Below are positions 34,582 through 44,046 of a stretch of DNA of 64,000 nucleotides, in pieces. The first letter of the stretch is position 1. The number at the start of each line of letters is the position of its first letter. A program made the position numbers and the translations under genes. Below the pieces are notes generated by a model that worked only from the letters and a program-made list of their open reading frames with translations, was not told the DNA's origin and searched no databases. The DNA comes from Oceanihabitans gracilariae (GTDB lineage Bacteria; Bacteroidota; Bacteroidia; Flavobacteriales; Flavobacteriaceae): positions 930,001 to 994,000 of the forward strand of contig NZ_JBHULM010000011.1 in NCBI RefSeq assembly GCF_042684485.1. Direction: 5' to 3'.

Positions 34582-36105
34582 ATGACCAAAAACGTTAGAG
34601 TGCGTTTTGCACCAAGTCCTACAGGACCTTTACATATTGGAGGAGTACGTACTGCTTTATTCAACTATTTATTTGCTAAAAAACACAACGGAACTTTTGT
34701 ATTACGTATTGAAGATACAGACCAAAACCGTTATGTTGAAGGTGCAGAAAAATATATTATAGATGCTTTAAACTGGTGTAATATTCCTTTTGATGAAGGA
34801 CCAGGAAAAAATGAAAAATTTGGACCATACAGACAAAGTGAGCGTAAAGATCTATATAAAAAATATGCCGATACATTAATTGCTTCAGGAAACGCATATT
34901 ATGCTTTTGATACTGCTGAAGAATTAGATTTTCATAGAAAAGATCACGAAGCAAAAGGAAAAACTTTTATTTACAATTGGCATAATAGGTTAAAATTAAA
35001 TAACTCTTTATCGCTTTCTGCAGAAGAGGTTGAAAAAAGAATTGCTAATGGTGATGATTATGTAGTTCGCTTTAAAATGTTAGACACTACTGAAGGTTCT
35101 CATGGTACAATTTCTACCACAGATATTATTCGAGGACATGTTTCATTTAAAAAAGAAGTTTTAGATGATAAAGTATTGTACAAAAGTGATGGCATGCCAA
35201 CCTACCACTTAGCAAATATTGTAGATGATCATTTAATGGAAATTACACATGTTATTCGTGGTGAAGAATGGTTACCATCTGTTCCACTTCACATTTCTTT
35301 ATATCATGCCTTAGGTTGGAAAGCTCCAGAATTTGCTCATTTACCACTTATTTTAAAACCTACAGGAAAAGGAAAATTAAGCAAACGTGATGGTGACAAA
35401 TTAGGATTTCCTGTTTTTCCTTTAGAATGGAATTCTCCTGATGGTGAAGTTTCTAGAGGTTATAAAGAAGATGGTTATTTTGCAGATGCTATGGTAAACT
35501 TTCTTGCCTTTTTAGGATGGAATCCTGGAACAGAACAAGAAATTTTTAACCTAGAAGAACTTATTGCTGCTTTTGATTTAGAACGTGTAAATAAATCTGG
35601 AGCTCGTTTTGATCCTGATAAAATAAAATGGTTTAATCATCATTATATGCAAGACCAAAACAATGAAGAATTGGCTGCAATGTTTCAACAAAATCATGAA
35701 GAATTAAAAGACATTGATGTTAATTATATCACTATGGTTGTTGGTTTAATAAAAGAACGAGCAACGTTTATTAGTGATTTTTGGAACTTAAGTGCTTTCT
35801 TTTTTGTTAGTCCTAAAAGCTATGATGAAAAAGCATATAAAAAATCTATGAAAGAAGGTACTCGCGAATTATTAACCGAGCTTTCTGGTGTGATACAAAC
35901 GATAGAAGATTTTGAAGTAGAAAACCTTACTTCTACTATTAAAACATGGATTACTAATAAAGAAATAGGATTTGGAAAAGTGATGATGCCATTGCGTTTA
36001 GCCTTGGTTGGTGCATTACAAGGTCCAGATGTATTTGATATTATGTATATGATTGGTAAAAACCAAACCATAGAACGAATAGAAAATTTAGCAACTACCA
36101 TATAA
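34582..36105 (+). CDS. gltX: Glutamyl-tRNA synthetase
   Basis: This 507-residue class I synthetase charges tRNA-Glu. It has RFAPSPTGPLHIGG (HIGH signature) at the N-terminus and KLSKRDGD (KMSKS signature) in the second half. The discriminating Bacteroidetes-type catalytic and stem-contact domains are full length. I choose ATG 34582 because the upstream TTG at 34558 is within the promoter -7 box. glnS is present separately at 41119-43125, so the genome encodes direct Gln-tRNA charging as well. Confidence 0.97.
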   Translation: MTKNVRVRFAPSPTGPLHIGGVRTALFNYLFAKKHNGTFVLRIEDTDQNRYVEGAEKYIIDALNWCNIPFDEGPGKNEKFGPYRQSERKDLYKKYADTLIASGNAYYAFDTAEELDFHRKDHEAKGKTFIYNWHNRLKLNNSLSLSAEEVEKRIANGDDYVVRFKMLDTTEGSHGTISTTDIIRGHVSFKKEVLDDKVLYKSDGMPTYHLANIVDDHLMEITHVIRGEEWLPSVPLHISLYHALGWKAPEFAHLPLILKPTGKGKLSKRDGDKLGFPVFPLEWNSPDGEVSRGYKEDGYFADAMVNFLAFLGWNPGTEQEIFNLEELIAAFDLERVNKSGARFDPDKIKWFNHHYMQDQNNEELAAMFQQNHEELKDIDVNYITMVVGLIKERATFISDFWNLSAFFFVSPKSYDEKAYKKSMKEGTRELLTELSGVIQTIEDFEVENLTSTIKTWITNKEIGFGKVMMPLRLALVGALQGPDVFDIMYMIGKNQTIERIENLATTI

Positions 36106-36107
36106 AT

Positions 36108-36138
36108 AAAAAAGCGAGCTTAACGGCTCGCTTTTTTT
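36108..36138. terminator. Bidirectional terminator after gltX
   Basis: GCGAGC (36114-36119) pairs with GCTCGC (36126-36131) around TTAACG. The A-run before and T-run after let it serve gltX and the convergent beta-barrel gene. Confidence 0.9.
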
Positions 36139-36163
36139 ATAAGATTATTTAATAAAACTTTTA

Positions 36164-36847
36164 TTAAAGAGTAATCATCAAAGTAAAAGCCAACATAGAT
36201 TGGTTTCCTTTAAACTTACTTTCACTACTTCCTGAAGTGTCTAAATTGTTTTTATTTAGTTTATTAAACATATTGGTAAACCCATAAATATACTGTGCTT
36301 TAAGTCTAAAATGGCTTATTCCAGCAGATAAACCAATGGCTCCATCTACATTAAATTTAGTAATATCACTAATGTCTTTAGCATATAAATTACTGTAATT
36401 ATTAATGATATAGTTTTCTTGATCTTTATCTTTTAACTCCATTTCACTATTGTACTGTAGCATTGGTCCTACGTCTAGCGTTAAAAAGCTTTCCACTATT
36501 TTTATATGTGCTTGTAAAGAAATTTGCGCTGTAAAAAGTTTATAATCTATATATTCTTCTGAAGCTAAAGCAAAAGGTCTAGCAGCAATACCAATGTTAT
36601 TTTCAGAAAGCTGTATGCTATAACTCATGTTATACCATTTGTGTGGTAGCTCTACTGTTGCAGAGGCTCCACCAATCCAACCATTGCCTTTTTTAGTATT
36701 AAAATTATCGGTAATAATATCAAATTGAGTGATACCACCTTGAATACCAATACCGTTTTTTATAGGTACTCTTCTATGTTGTGCAAAATTTATTGTAACA
36801 AAACCTATGCTACAAGCTACTAATAAGATGTATTGTTTAAATTTCAT
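36164..36847 (-). CDS. Outer-membrane beta-barrel protein (PorT-like size)
   Basis: This 227-residue protein has a signal peptide (MKFKQYILLVACSIGFVTINFAQ, residues 1-23). Its alternating hydrophobic/polar strands end in an aromatic/hydrophobic C-terminus (LAFTLMITL), fitting an eight-stranded outer-membrane barrel. A central conserved-looking VGPMLQYN strand is seen. The exact family is uncertain. A CAAATATA (TATATTTG on the minus strand) -7 box at 36868-36875 precedes it. Confidence 0.7.
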   Translation of the reverse strand: MKFKQYILLVACSIGFVTINFAQHRRVPIKNGIGIQGGITQFDIITDNFNTKKGNGWIGGASATVELPHKWYNMSYSIQLSENNIGIAARPFALASEEYIDYKLFTAQISLQAHIKIVESFLTLDVGPMLQYNSEMELKDKDQENYIINNYSNLYAKDISDITKFNVDGAIGLSAGISHFRLKAQYIYGFTNMFNKLNKNNLDTSGSSESKFKGNQSMLAFTLMITL

Positions 36848-36920
36848 AAATGTTTTATGTGTTTGGGCAAATATAGTTTAATTTTAAAGTCATATAATTT
36901 AAACCATTAAAAAACATATT

Positions 36921-37859
36921 ATGGGAAACTTTCTTTTAATACCACTTATTTTTTTAGGACTAATCCTCTTAATTTCTGCATTTTTTGTAGTAAAACAACA
37001 AACAGCAGTAATTATAGAACGATTTGGAAAATATCATAAAATAAGCCAATCTGGATTACACTTAAAAATACCTTTAATAGATAAAATTGCAGGAAGATTA
37101 AGCTTAAAAATTCAGCAATTAGATGTTATTATAGAAACAAAAACATTAGATGATGTATTTGTACGTTTAAAAGTATCTGTACAATATCGTGTCATTAGTC
37201 AAAAAGTATATGATGCTTTTTACAAGTTAGATTATCCGCATGAGCAAATAACAAGCTATGTGTTTGATGTAGTGCGTGCAGAAGTACCAAAAATGAAACT
37301 AGATGATGTATTTGTTAGAAAAGATGATATTGCAATTGCAGTAAAAACAGAATTAAACGATGCTATGTCTGACTATGGATTTGATATCATTAAAACATTA
37401 GTAACAGATATTGATCCTGATGCACAAGTAAAAGCAGCAATGAATAGAATTAATGCTGCAGACAGAGAAAAAACAGCTGCACAATTTGAAGGAGATGCAG
37501 CACGTATTTTAATTGTAGAAAAAGCAAAAGCAGAAGCAGAAAGCAAACGTTTACAAGGACAAGGTATTGCAGACCAACGTCGTGAAATTGCACGTGGTTT
37601 AGAAGAGTCTGTAGAGGTTTTAAATAAAGTAGGTATAAATAGTCAAGAAGCATCTGCTTTAATTGTGGTAACGCAGCATTATGATACTTTACAATCTATA
37701 GGTCAAGAAACCAATAGTAATTTAATTTTACTACCTAATTCACCACAAGCAGGAAGTCAAATGTTAAACGATATGGTTGCTAGTTTTACTGCAAGTAATC
37801 AAATTGGTGAAGCAATGAAAAATGCAAAGAAAAAGAAAGAAGAAGAAGACGAAGAGTAA
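36921..37859 (+). CDS. SPFH/stomatin-like membrane protein
   Basis: This 312-residue protein has one N-terminal membrane helix (about 2-24), then an SPFH (band 7) domain starting VVKQQTAVIIERFGKYHKI. A long helical region rich in Ala/Glu/Lys (about 180-235) follows. This is the HflC/stomatin/QmcA type that forms ring assemblies in membrane microdomains. No partner NfeD gene is adjacent. It ends with a terminator shared with a convergent small gene. Confidence 0.93.
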   Translation: MGNFLLIPLIFLGLILLISAFFVVKQQTAVIIERFGKYHKISQSGLHLKIPLIDKIAGRLSLKIQQLDVIIETKTLDDVFVRLKVSVQYRVISQKVYDAFYKLDYPHEQITSYVFDVVRAEVPKMKLDDVFVRKDDIAIAVKTELNDAMSDYGFDIIKTLVTDIDPDAQVKAAMNRINAADREKTAAQFEGDAARILIVEKAKAEAESKRLQGQGIADQRREIARGLEESVEVLNKVGINSQEASALIVVTQHYDTLQSIGQETNSNLILLPNSPQAGSQMLNDMVASFTASNQIGEAMKNAKKKKEEEDEE

Positions 37860-37880
37860 GAATAGTTAAAACCAACAAAA

Positions 37881-37908
37881 AACCTCAAAGTATTGCTTTG
37901 AGGTTTTT
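37881..37908. terminator. Bidirectional terminator after the SPFH gene
   Basis: AACCTCAAAG (37881-37890) pairs with CTTTGAGGTT (37896-37905) around TATTG, followed by a T-run and preceded by an A-run. Confidence 0.92.
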
Positions 37909-38112
37909 TTATTGATTCTTTTTATATTTTTTTAAAATTTCTTTCAGGCTAATAAAATAATCTTCTAGAGATTTAGTGTCTATATTAGGCTGATTTGAAA
38001 TAGGAATTGTCATCGGGTTTTCATCTAAATGTACATACAATTCATGGTGGTTTTTTTCTATATCTAATAAAAGATTAGAAATTTTAGTTAATATTTTTTG
38101 CTTGTTTTTCAT
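37909..38112 (-). CDS. Small conserved-looking protein of unknown function
   Basis: This 67-residue protein starts at ATG 38112 (MKNKQKILTKISNLLLDIEK). Longer in-frame extension upstream has no better start. It is predicted to be soluble and helical, with a central segment NPMTIPISNQPNIDTKSLEDY and a basic C-terminus. I recognise no family. The convergent terminator just beyond its stop supports an expressed gene. Confidence 0.6.
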   Translation of the reverse strand: MKNKQKILTKISNLLLDIEKNHHELYVHLDENPMTIPISNQPNIDTKSLEDYFISLKEILKKYKKNQ

Positions 38113-38282
38113 GGTTCTTAAATTTTGTTTATTCCTTTTAATATACTGATTTATAAGGACAAACAAAAACCATAATCGTTAAAATTAATTAAAAGTATGG
38201 TATAAAAAGAAGCAAATTTTACTCTATGTTTATTCGTTTTCTACGCATAGCAATTGGTATAAAAAACCAATTTAAAGAAAAT

Positions 38283-38320
38283 AAAAAAGCAGCTTAGACC
38301 AATTACTAAACTGCTTTTTT
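38283..38320 (-). terminator. Terminator of the coiled-coil protein gene
   Basis: AAAAAAGCAG with TTAG pairs with CTAA and CTGCTTTTTT around an eight-base loop, with a one-base mismatch in the stem. It lies 14 bases past the stop of the minus-strand gene ending at 38334. Confidence 0.75.
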
Positions 38321-38333
38321 GGGCAAAAAAGGT

Positions 38334-39233
38334 TTATTTTAATGCTATAGTAGAACTTGTTACTACATTTTTATTGTCGTAAATATGTATTTGGTAGGTT
38401 CCTTTTTCAAGTGTTGTATCTGCATTAAAAACAAAGTAATCGCATACATTTAAGTTTTCATTTTTATAACTAAATGTGGTATTAAAAGAATATAAAATAT
38501 TACTTTCGGCTATTTGTAAAGCTCCAGTATTTTGCGTGACTAATTCATTATTAGGATCTAAAATTTGAACTTGCATGGTTTTATCTCCTTCTTGCACTAA
38601 TGTATTTTTAGCAATAGCATAACAAATTTTAAGTTTATTAACTCGTTTTGCTTTATTGGTTGTCATTTCTTTTCCTGAAGAACGCTCTTTAATTCCTGCT
38701 ATTTCTAAATCTAATAAGGTTAAATATTTAGCTTCTTCTATACTGTTATGCAATAGATTTTTTTCTGCTTGTAATGCTTCATTTTCCTTTTTAAGTTCTG
38801 TAGATATAGCTTCGCTATTAGAAAGTTGTGTTTTGCGTTTTTGTAAAGAATGCACCAATATTTTATTGTCTTGAATAAGTTCTTTATTATCTCTAATAAG
38901 GTTTTTCATTTCACTAGAAAGCTCTAGTTGTTTTTCTTTTAATAGCAGTAAATCTTTAACAGTAGCATTACTGGTTTGTAAAGAATCTATTAAATGATCT
39001 ATTTTAAGTTTGGCTTCTTCTAGATGAACATCTTTTACTTTACTTTCTTTAATTGCAGTATCATAAGCCAGTGAAGTTTCTTTTAACTTATTTAAAATTA
39101 ACTTTTTATCACTTAGTATTTCTGTATTATTAGTGATTTTAGAGCTAATTAAAGAATAGCCACCATAGCTTACAAATAATAAAATAAAAACAGATAAAAT
39201 GGTTTTTATTCCTTTCTTTTTAGATGTTGTCAT
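38334..39233 (-). CDS. Membrane-anchored coiled-coil protein, unknown function
   Basis: This 299-residue protein has a basic N-terminus, one membrane helix (about 11-28) and a long helical coiled coil (about 45-165). A C-terminal beta-rich domain contains LKICYAIAKNTLVQEG and CDYFVFNADTTLEKG. A single-pass protein with a periplasmic beta domain is the likely topology. I recognise no named family. It is transcribed alone, with its own terminator. Confidence 0.65.
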   Translation of the reverse strand: MTTSKKKGIKTILSVFILLFVSYGGYSLISSKITNNTEILSDKKLILNKLKETSLAYDTAIKESKVKDVHLEEAKLKIDHLIDSLQTSNATVKDLLLLKEKQLELSSEMKNLIRDNKELIQDNKILVHSLQKRKTQLSNSEAISTELKKENEALQAEKNLLHNSIEEAKYLTLLDLEIAGIKERSSGKEMTTNKAKRVNKLKICYAIAKNTLVQEGDKTMQVQILDPNNELVTQNTGALQIAESNILYSFNTTFSYKNENLNVCDYFVFNADTTLEKGTYQIHIYDNKNVVTSSTIALK

Positions 39234-39317
39234 AATTAATTTTTTACGTGTTTATTTTAGAGTAAGACAATTAAATACTGCTTTACCCTACTTTAAAAAC
39301 AAAAAAATTAGATATAA

Positions 39318-40475
39318 CTACTTAAAAGGATGGCGTTCTTGCCATTCTCTAATTGGGTTCATGTACTTTACTATTAGTTTTAAAACAGTATTAGCTATAA
39401 AATTATTGGTGTGCTTTAAGTAAATGTGCATGGTTTGTGGTTTGGCTCCTATAGAGCTTTTAATTTCCATAGCAGTTCTTGCAAAAATAATGCTTTTAAA
39501 ATTATTTTCTATACCAAAAATAGCCATATTATAAAGCATGTTTAAGTACATTTGGTATTGGTGTTGAAGCTCTGGATGGTATCCTAAAAAATAAGTTTCT
39601 AGTGTGTTATTGTTTACAATTAAGGTATAAAAACCAACCAATTCATTATTTAAAAAGTAACCAAAAACCTTGAAATCTTCTTTTAAATGGCTTTTTAAAC
39701 TAAAAAAATGATTATTAGCTAATTTAAACGTATTTACACCTGCATTGTCTGATACGCACTCATATAAGTTAAAAAGTGTATTAGCGTGCTTATTTATAGC
39801 TTCTAAGTCTAGTTCTTGTACTTGTAACAGATTACTCTTTTTTCTTGCTCTTTTAAAACGATCTCTATATTTTTTAGTAAATGCACTAATATAATCTTCT
39901 TTAGTATGCCATTCTTGCGGAATAGCAAACAACATATTAGGTTGTACTTGTACTTTATAAAGATTTTCTTTTTTAAAATATTCTTCGCTTTTATGAATGG
40001 TATCGCTTTCAAAATAATCTTTAAAAGCAATGATTCTTATCTTTTTATTGTGCTTCTTTTTTATAGCAATACACAAGTATTTAATAGCATCATGTATTTG
40101 ATTTAAAAAGATTTCTTGCGAAATTTCATCTTTTAAAAAAAAGAAACCATGTTGTCCTGTATGCATTAAATTACCAACCACTAACATATTTCCTTTTACA
40201 ATTTTAGAAATTCCTTTTTTTGCTAGTACTTTAAAAATATTGGTAGATGTTTTTCTAAAGATATCATCGGTATATAATTTTACGCGTTGTAAAACAGCAA
40301 TTCCTACTATTTTCTGGTTTTTAAAAACAGCTAAATAATACGAATTAATATTACTTGGTGATGATTGTTCTAGTGCTTGTAAAAAGGAGGTTTTTAAGAA
40401 TATATCTTGTGTTGGTAATGTATTCCAGTTATCTGGAAGGTCTTTTATGGTATGAAATAGCTTATAGTGTATCAA
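39318..40475 (-). CDS. GNAT-fold acyltransferase, FemAB/CelD-like
   Basis: This 385-residue protein has the layout of FemAB/BioF2-like acyltransferases. Its first GNAT-like domain contains YYLAVFKNQKIVGIAVLQ. A second has FKVFGYFLNNELVGFYTLIV followed by ETYFLGYHPELQHQYQMY. Such enzymes add aminoacyl or acyl groups to cell-wall or polysaccharide precursors, or to lipids. Substrate is unknown. It is transcribed on its own. Confidence 0.7.
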   Translation of the reverse strand: MIHYKLFHTIKDLPDNWNTLPTQDIFLKTSFLQALEQSSPSNINSYYLAVFKNQKIVGIAVLQRVKLYTDDIFRKTSTNIFKVLAKKGISKIVKGNMLVVGNLMHTGQHGFFFLKDEISQEIFLNQIHDAIKYLCIAIKKKHNKKIRIIAFKDYFESDTIHKSEEYFKKENLYKVQVQPNMLFAIPQEWHTKEDYISAFTKKYRDRFKRARKKSNLLQVQELDLEAINKHANTLFNLYECVSDNAGVNTFKLANNHFFSLKSHLKEDFKVFGYFLNNELVGFYTLIVNNNTLETYFLGYHPELQHQYQMYLNMLYNMAIFGIENNFKSIIFARTAMEIKSSIGAKPQTMHIYLKHTNNFIANTVLKLIVKYMNPIREWQERHPFK

Positions 40476-40486
40476 ATAGTAAAAAT

Positions 40487-40522
40487 AAAAAAGACTGAAT
40501 AATTTTAAATTCAGTCTTTAAA
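40487..40522 (-). terminator. Terminator of the DUF1761 gene
   Basis: AAAGACTGAAT (40490-40500) pairs with ATTCAGTCTTT (40509-40519) around an eight-base loop. It is next to an A-run that gives a U-run in the minus-strand RNA. Confidence 0.88.
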
Positions 40523-40545
40523 TGTATAAAATCATTACGTTTTTT

Positions 40546-41031
40546 TTATAATCCGCATAGTAATGCTCCCATAATAGCAAGAGTAACTACCCAATATCCA
40601 GCATTTATAAAGATATATTTTGCGCTTTTACGTTCAAATAAAGCAATGGTTCCTATAATTGGTAATGCGCCAAATAAACCAAAAATAGTACCATGTAATG
40701 CACCATGTTTATAGGTTCTAAAAGCATTTCCGTAGTCTGCCATAAATGCTTCAAAGGATGGTAATGCATCTGTAGGATCTCCTCCTACCATTCCCATTGC
40801 TCCCCATTGATGGTTGGTAAATTGCATTAATAAAATGGCTAATAAAGCAGCAAAAACTAAAGATAAACCAAAGATTTTTATCATGTTGCTTCCTTTCATT
40901 TTTTCTTCTGTCATACCAGATTCTCGCATCCAAACATTTCCAAATACTTTTGGATTATACCAAATTGACCCAACTACTAAAGCTGCTACTGCTGCTACTG
41001 GTATTGCCCAAGGTGTTACTGCTAATTCCAT
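40546..41031 (-). CDS. DUF1761 family membrane protein
   Basis: This 161-residue protein has four hydrophobic helices. The first contains VGSIWYNPKVFGNVWM, the hallmark of DUF1761, with a central loop before helix three. Its function is unknown. It lies between terminators of its own and of glnS, so it is monocistronic. Confidence 0.88.
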   Translation of the reverse strand: MELAVTPWAIPVAAVAALVVGSIWYNPKVFGNVWMRESGMTEEKMKGSNMIKIFGLSLVFAALLAILLMQFTNHQWGAMGMVGGDPTDALPSFEAFMADYGNAFRTYKHGALHGTIFGLFGALPIIGTIALFERKSAKYIFINAGYWVVTLAIMGALLCGL

Positions 41032-41065
41032 ATTTTAAAGTTTAAAGGGTTCTTTTAAATGTACA

Positions 41066-41098
41066 AAAAAACCTTGATTTTTCAATCAAGGTTCTTTT
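41066..41098 (-). terminator. Terminator of glnS
   Basis: AACCTTGATT (41070-41079) pairs with AATCAAGGTT (41084-41093) around a four-base loop, with an A-run on the minus-strand downstream side. It lies 26 bases past the glnS stop. Confidence 0.9.
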
Positions 41099-41118
41099 TA
41101 AAAAAAGGTACTAACTGC

Positions 41119-43125
41119 TTAAAGCTTACTTGCTTCTGCAACTAATAATTCATTTTTATCTTCTAAAGCTTTTGCTATAAAGTTATGTATTGCTTCATTT
41201 TTTTCTAAACCATTTTCTAATAAAACACTTAGTGTTAACATAGCAGCAATTCTGGTTCCTGCTTTTTTAACAGCAGTTGCAAAAAGAGGTTCTAATTCTT
41301 CATAAGGAACATTTTTAGCCAATTCTAATATTTCTGCTCTTACTTTTTGCTGTTTTTCTTCAGGAAGATTGGTATATTTTTTTCCTAATTGTTGAATTAC
41401 ACTAATTGGTTTTCTTTGGCTTTGCTGTTGTGCTTTTTGTTGGTTTTGCTTTGTGTTTTCTTTTGGTTTTGCCTTTGCCCAAGAATCACGTAAACCTACC
41501 GTTTTATTAAACACTAATTTATTTTCTGTAGCATCATTATCTACATTAAAATAACCCAAACGTTGAAACTGAAACTGCTCTCCTACAGTTGTTTTGCTTA
41601 GACTAGGTTCTACAAAAGCTGTTTTTATTTTTAAAGAATTAGGATTAATAAACTCCATAAAATCTTTGTCTTCATGACTATCTGGAGCTTCATCAATAAA
41701 CAATCTATCGTACTCTCTAACTTCTGCTTGTACTGCATGTTTAACAGAAACCCAATGTAAGGTTCCTTTTACTTTTTTAGTAGTATCTTCAGTATAAGTA
41801 CAATGTACTTCTGTAATGTTTCCGTTTAGGTCTTTAACAACATTTTCTGCTTTAATGATATAGGCATTTTTTAAACGTACCTCTCCTCCTAGTTTTAAAC
41901 GGAAAAACTTATTGCTAGCTTCTTCTTTAAAGTCTTCTTTTTCAATATAAATTTCTCTAGAAAAAGGTACTTTACGACTTCCTGCTGAAGCATCTTCCGG
42001 ATTGTTTTCTGCTTCAAACCATTCTTCTTTATCTTCTGGATAATTAGTAATGACCACTTTTAAAGGATCTAAAACAGCCATAACTCTTGGTGCTGTTTTG
42101 TTTAAATCTTCGCGTATACAGAATTCTAAAAGCGAAACATCAATTACATTTTCACGTTTTGCAACTCCTACTTTTTCTATAAATTTTCTGATAGAATTTG
42201 GTGTATAACCTCTTCTTCGTAAACCTGAAATAGTAGGCATTCTTGGGTCGTCCCAACCTGTAACAATACCTTCTTCTACCAATTTAAGTAGCTTACGCTT
42301 ACTCATAATGGTATAACTTAAATTTAAACGTGCAAATTCTCTTTGTTTTGGTAACAAAGGATATTGTTCTGCACTTAAAGGGTATACTTGTTCTTTAAAC
42401 CAATCGTATAATTTACGATGTGGTTTAAACTCTAAAGAACAAAGAGAATGAGAAACTTGTTCTATATAATCACTTTCACCATGCGTCCAGTCGTACATAG
42501 GATAAATACACCAATCATTTCCTGTTCTGTGGTGGTGAGCATGCATAATACGATACATGATAGGATCACGCATAAGCATATTAGGATCTTCCATATCAAT
42601 TTTAGCACGAAGAATATGTTCTCCTGCTTTAAACTCTCCTGCTTTCATACGTTGAAATAGGTCTAAATTTTCATCTACACTTCTATCTCTAAACGGACTA
42701 TTGGTACCTACTTTAGTAGGAGTTCCTTTTTGTTCTGCCATAGCTTCGCTACTTTGCGAATCTACATATGCTTTACCTTCTTTTATTAGAGCAACAGCCC
42801 AATCATACAATTGTTGAAAGTAATCTGAAGAATATACTTCATTTGCCCACTGGTAACCTAACCAAGAAATATCACGCTTAATAGCATCTACATATTCTTG
42901 TTCTTCTTTTGCAGGATTGGTATCATCAAATCTTAAATTTACAGGTGCATTGTATCTTTCTCCTAAACCAAAACTAATACCAATGGCTTTGGTATGCCCT
43001 ATATGCAGGTAGCCATTTGGTTCTGGTGGAAAACGAAAACGTAAATCTTCTTTTGGCATTCCGTTTTGTAAATCTTCTTCTATAATATGCTCTATAAAAT
43101 GGAGCGATTTATTTTCTTCAGACAT
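41119..43125 (-). CDS. glnS: Glutaminyl-tRNA synthetase with C-terminal extension
   Basis: This 668-residue class I synthetase charges tRNA-Gln directly. HIGH appears as PNGYLHIGHTK near the N-terminus and KMSKS as IMSKRKL. The anticodon-binding barrels follow and the core ends near residue 554, the length of the E. coli enzyme. About 114 further residues form a Gln/Lys-rich linker and a helical domain (VIQQLGKKYTNLPEEKQQ through the end). The extension position recalls the YqeY-like tail of some GlnRS enzymes, but I cannot confirm that family. Confidence 0.96.
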   Translation of the reverse strand: MSEENKSLHFIEHIIEEDLQNGMPKEDLRFRFPPEPNGYLHIGHTKAIGISFGLGERYNAPVNLRFDDTNPAKEEQEYVDAIKRDISWLGYQWANEVYSSDYFQQLYDWAVALIKEGKAYVDSQSSEAMAEQKGTPTKVGTNSPFRDRSVDENLDLFQRMKAGEFKAGEHILRAKIDMEDPNMLMRDPIMYRIMHAHHHRTGNDWCIYPMYDWTHGESDYIEQVSHSLCSLEFKPHRKLYDWFKEQVYPLSAEQYPLLPKQREFARLNLSYTIMSKRKLLKLVEEGIVTGWDDPRMPTISGLRRRGYTPNSIRKFIEKVGVAKRENVIDVSLLEFCIREDLNKTAPRVMAVLDPLKVVITNYPEDKEEWFEAENNPEDASAGSRKVPFSREIYIEKEDFKEEASNKFFRLKLGGEVRLKNAYIIKAENVVKDLNGNITEVHCTYTEDTTKKVKGTLHWVSVKHAVQAEVREYDRLFIDEAPDSHEDKDFMEFINPNSLKIKTAFVEPSLSKTTVGEQFQFQRLGYFNVDNDATENKLVFNKTVGLRDSWAKAKPKENTKQNQQKAQQQSQRKPISVIQQLGKKYTNLPEEKQQKVRAEILELAKNVPYEELEPLFATAVKKAGTRIAAMLTLSVLLENGLEKNEAIHNFIAKALEDKNELLVAEASKL

Positions 43126-43252
43126 AATTGTATTACTTTCTTAACTGAAGTACAAAACTAGACAAATTTATAGTAACTATATAGTAGCTTAAGGGTATAT
43201 ATTTTGTAACTTTTTATAAAAATGAAGACCTATAAATAAAATAAGATAAGCT

Positions 43253-43462
43253 ATGGAACACAAAAACTATGAATGCCCAAAATGTAATAACAATACTTAT
43301 ACTACAGGACAAATGCGAGCAACTGGAGGTACGTGGTCTAAAATATTTGATGTACAATCACAAAAATACACCTCTGTAACCTGCAATAACTGCACATATA
43401 CTGAGTTTTATAAATCTAAAACTAGCGCACTTAGTAATATTTTTGATTTATTTACCAACTAA
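43253..43462 (+). CDS. Small zinc-ribbon protein (DUF2082-like)
   Basis: This 69-residue protein has a four-Cys zinc ribbon: C8-x2-C11 at YECPKCNNNTY and C44-x2-C47 at VTCNNCTYTEFYK. The segment between contains GGTWSKIFDVQ. This matches the nucleic-acid-binding zinc-ribbon family DUF2082. Its target is unknown. It stands alone upstream of folB. Confidence 0.85.
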   Translation: MEHKNYECPKCNNNTYTTGQMRATGGTWSKIFDVQSQKYTSVTCNNCTYTEFYKSKTSALSNIFDLFTN

Positions 43463-43516
43463 TTGAATAGTGAAAAATTAATTTAAAAATTATGGTATCT
43501 GTGGCTTTGGTTATAC

Positions 43517-43524
43517 TATTTTTG
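43517..43524 (+). promoter_or_regulatory. Candidate -7 box for folB
   Basis: TATTTTTG matches TAnnTTTG and ends four bases before the folB ATG. A -33 TTTG at standard spacing is absent. The same four-base gap is seen at holB. Confidence 0.4.
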
Positions 43525-43528
43525 TGGC

Positions 43529-43900
43529 ATGGGAATAATTAAAGTAGAAAACATTCGTGTATTTGCACATCATGGTTGCTTAACCGAAGAAACTAAAATT
43601 GGAAGCGATTATCGTGTAGATATTAAAGTTAAAGCCGATTTACAAAAAAGTGCTAGTACAGATAATTTAAAAGACACTGTAGATTATGTGTTTTTAAATA
43701 GAGTAATTAGAGAAGAAATGGCTAAGCCATCACAGTTATTAGAAACCGTTGCAAAACGCATTTTAACACGTGTTTTTAATGAAGATAAGCTAATTACAGT
43801 AGCTACAGTAGCAGTAAGTAAAATAAATCCTCCTATTGGTGGAGATGTTGAAATGGTAACTATTGAAATTACCGAAAAAAGAAAAAGTGTTTCTAAATAG
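43529..43900 (+). CDS. folB: Dihydroneopterin aldolase
   Basis: This 123-residue folate enzyme cleaves 7,8-dihydroneopterin to 6-hydroxymethyl-dihydropterin and glycolaldehyde. It has VFAHHGCLTEET near the N-terminus (family glutamate present), DTVDYVFLNRVI and the lysine-containing VSKINPPIGG. Length is normal for the family. The start is fixed by MGIIKVENIRVF. The tRNA-Cys gene follows 72 bases after its stop. Confidence 0.93.
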   Translation: MGIIKVENIRVFAHHGCLTEETKIGSDYRVDIKVKADLQKSASTDNLKDTVDYVFLNRVIREEMAKPSQLLETVAKRILTRVFNEDKLITVATVAVSKINPPIGGDVEMVTIEITEKRKSVSK

Positions 43901-43972
43901 CGTAAAAAGGGAATTATTTTTATATTTGCCTTCTCGTTAGAAATAATGAGGTTTCTATTTAAAGAAATATAA

Positions 43973-44043
43973 GGTGTCGTGGCCGAGTGGCTAGGCAGTG
44001 GTCTGCAACACCATCTACAGCGGTTCGAATCCGCTCGACACCT
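43973..44043 (+). tRNA. tRNA-Cys (GCA anticodon)
   Basis: The acceptor GGTGTCG (43973-43979) pairs with CGACACC (44036-44042), followed by a U73 discriminator as expected for tRNA-Cys. The D arm is GCCGAGTGGCTAGGC. The anticodon loop CTGCAAC carries GCA between TGGT/ACCA. The T arm AGCGGTTCGAATCCGCT is intact. CCA is not encoded. A TATATTTG -7 box lies at 43921-43928. The gene is followed at once by a strong terminator and then by tandem copies of its own 3' end. Confidence 0.97.
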
Positions 44044-44046
44044 CAA

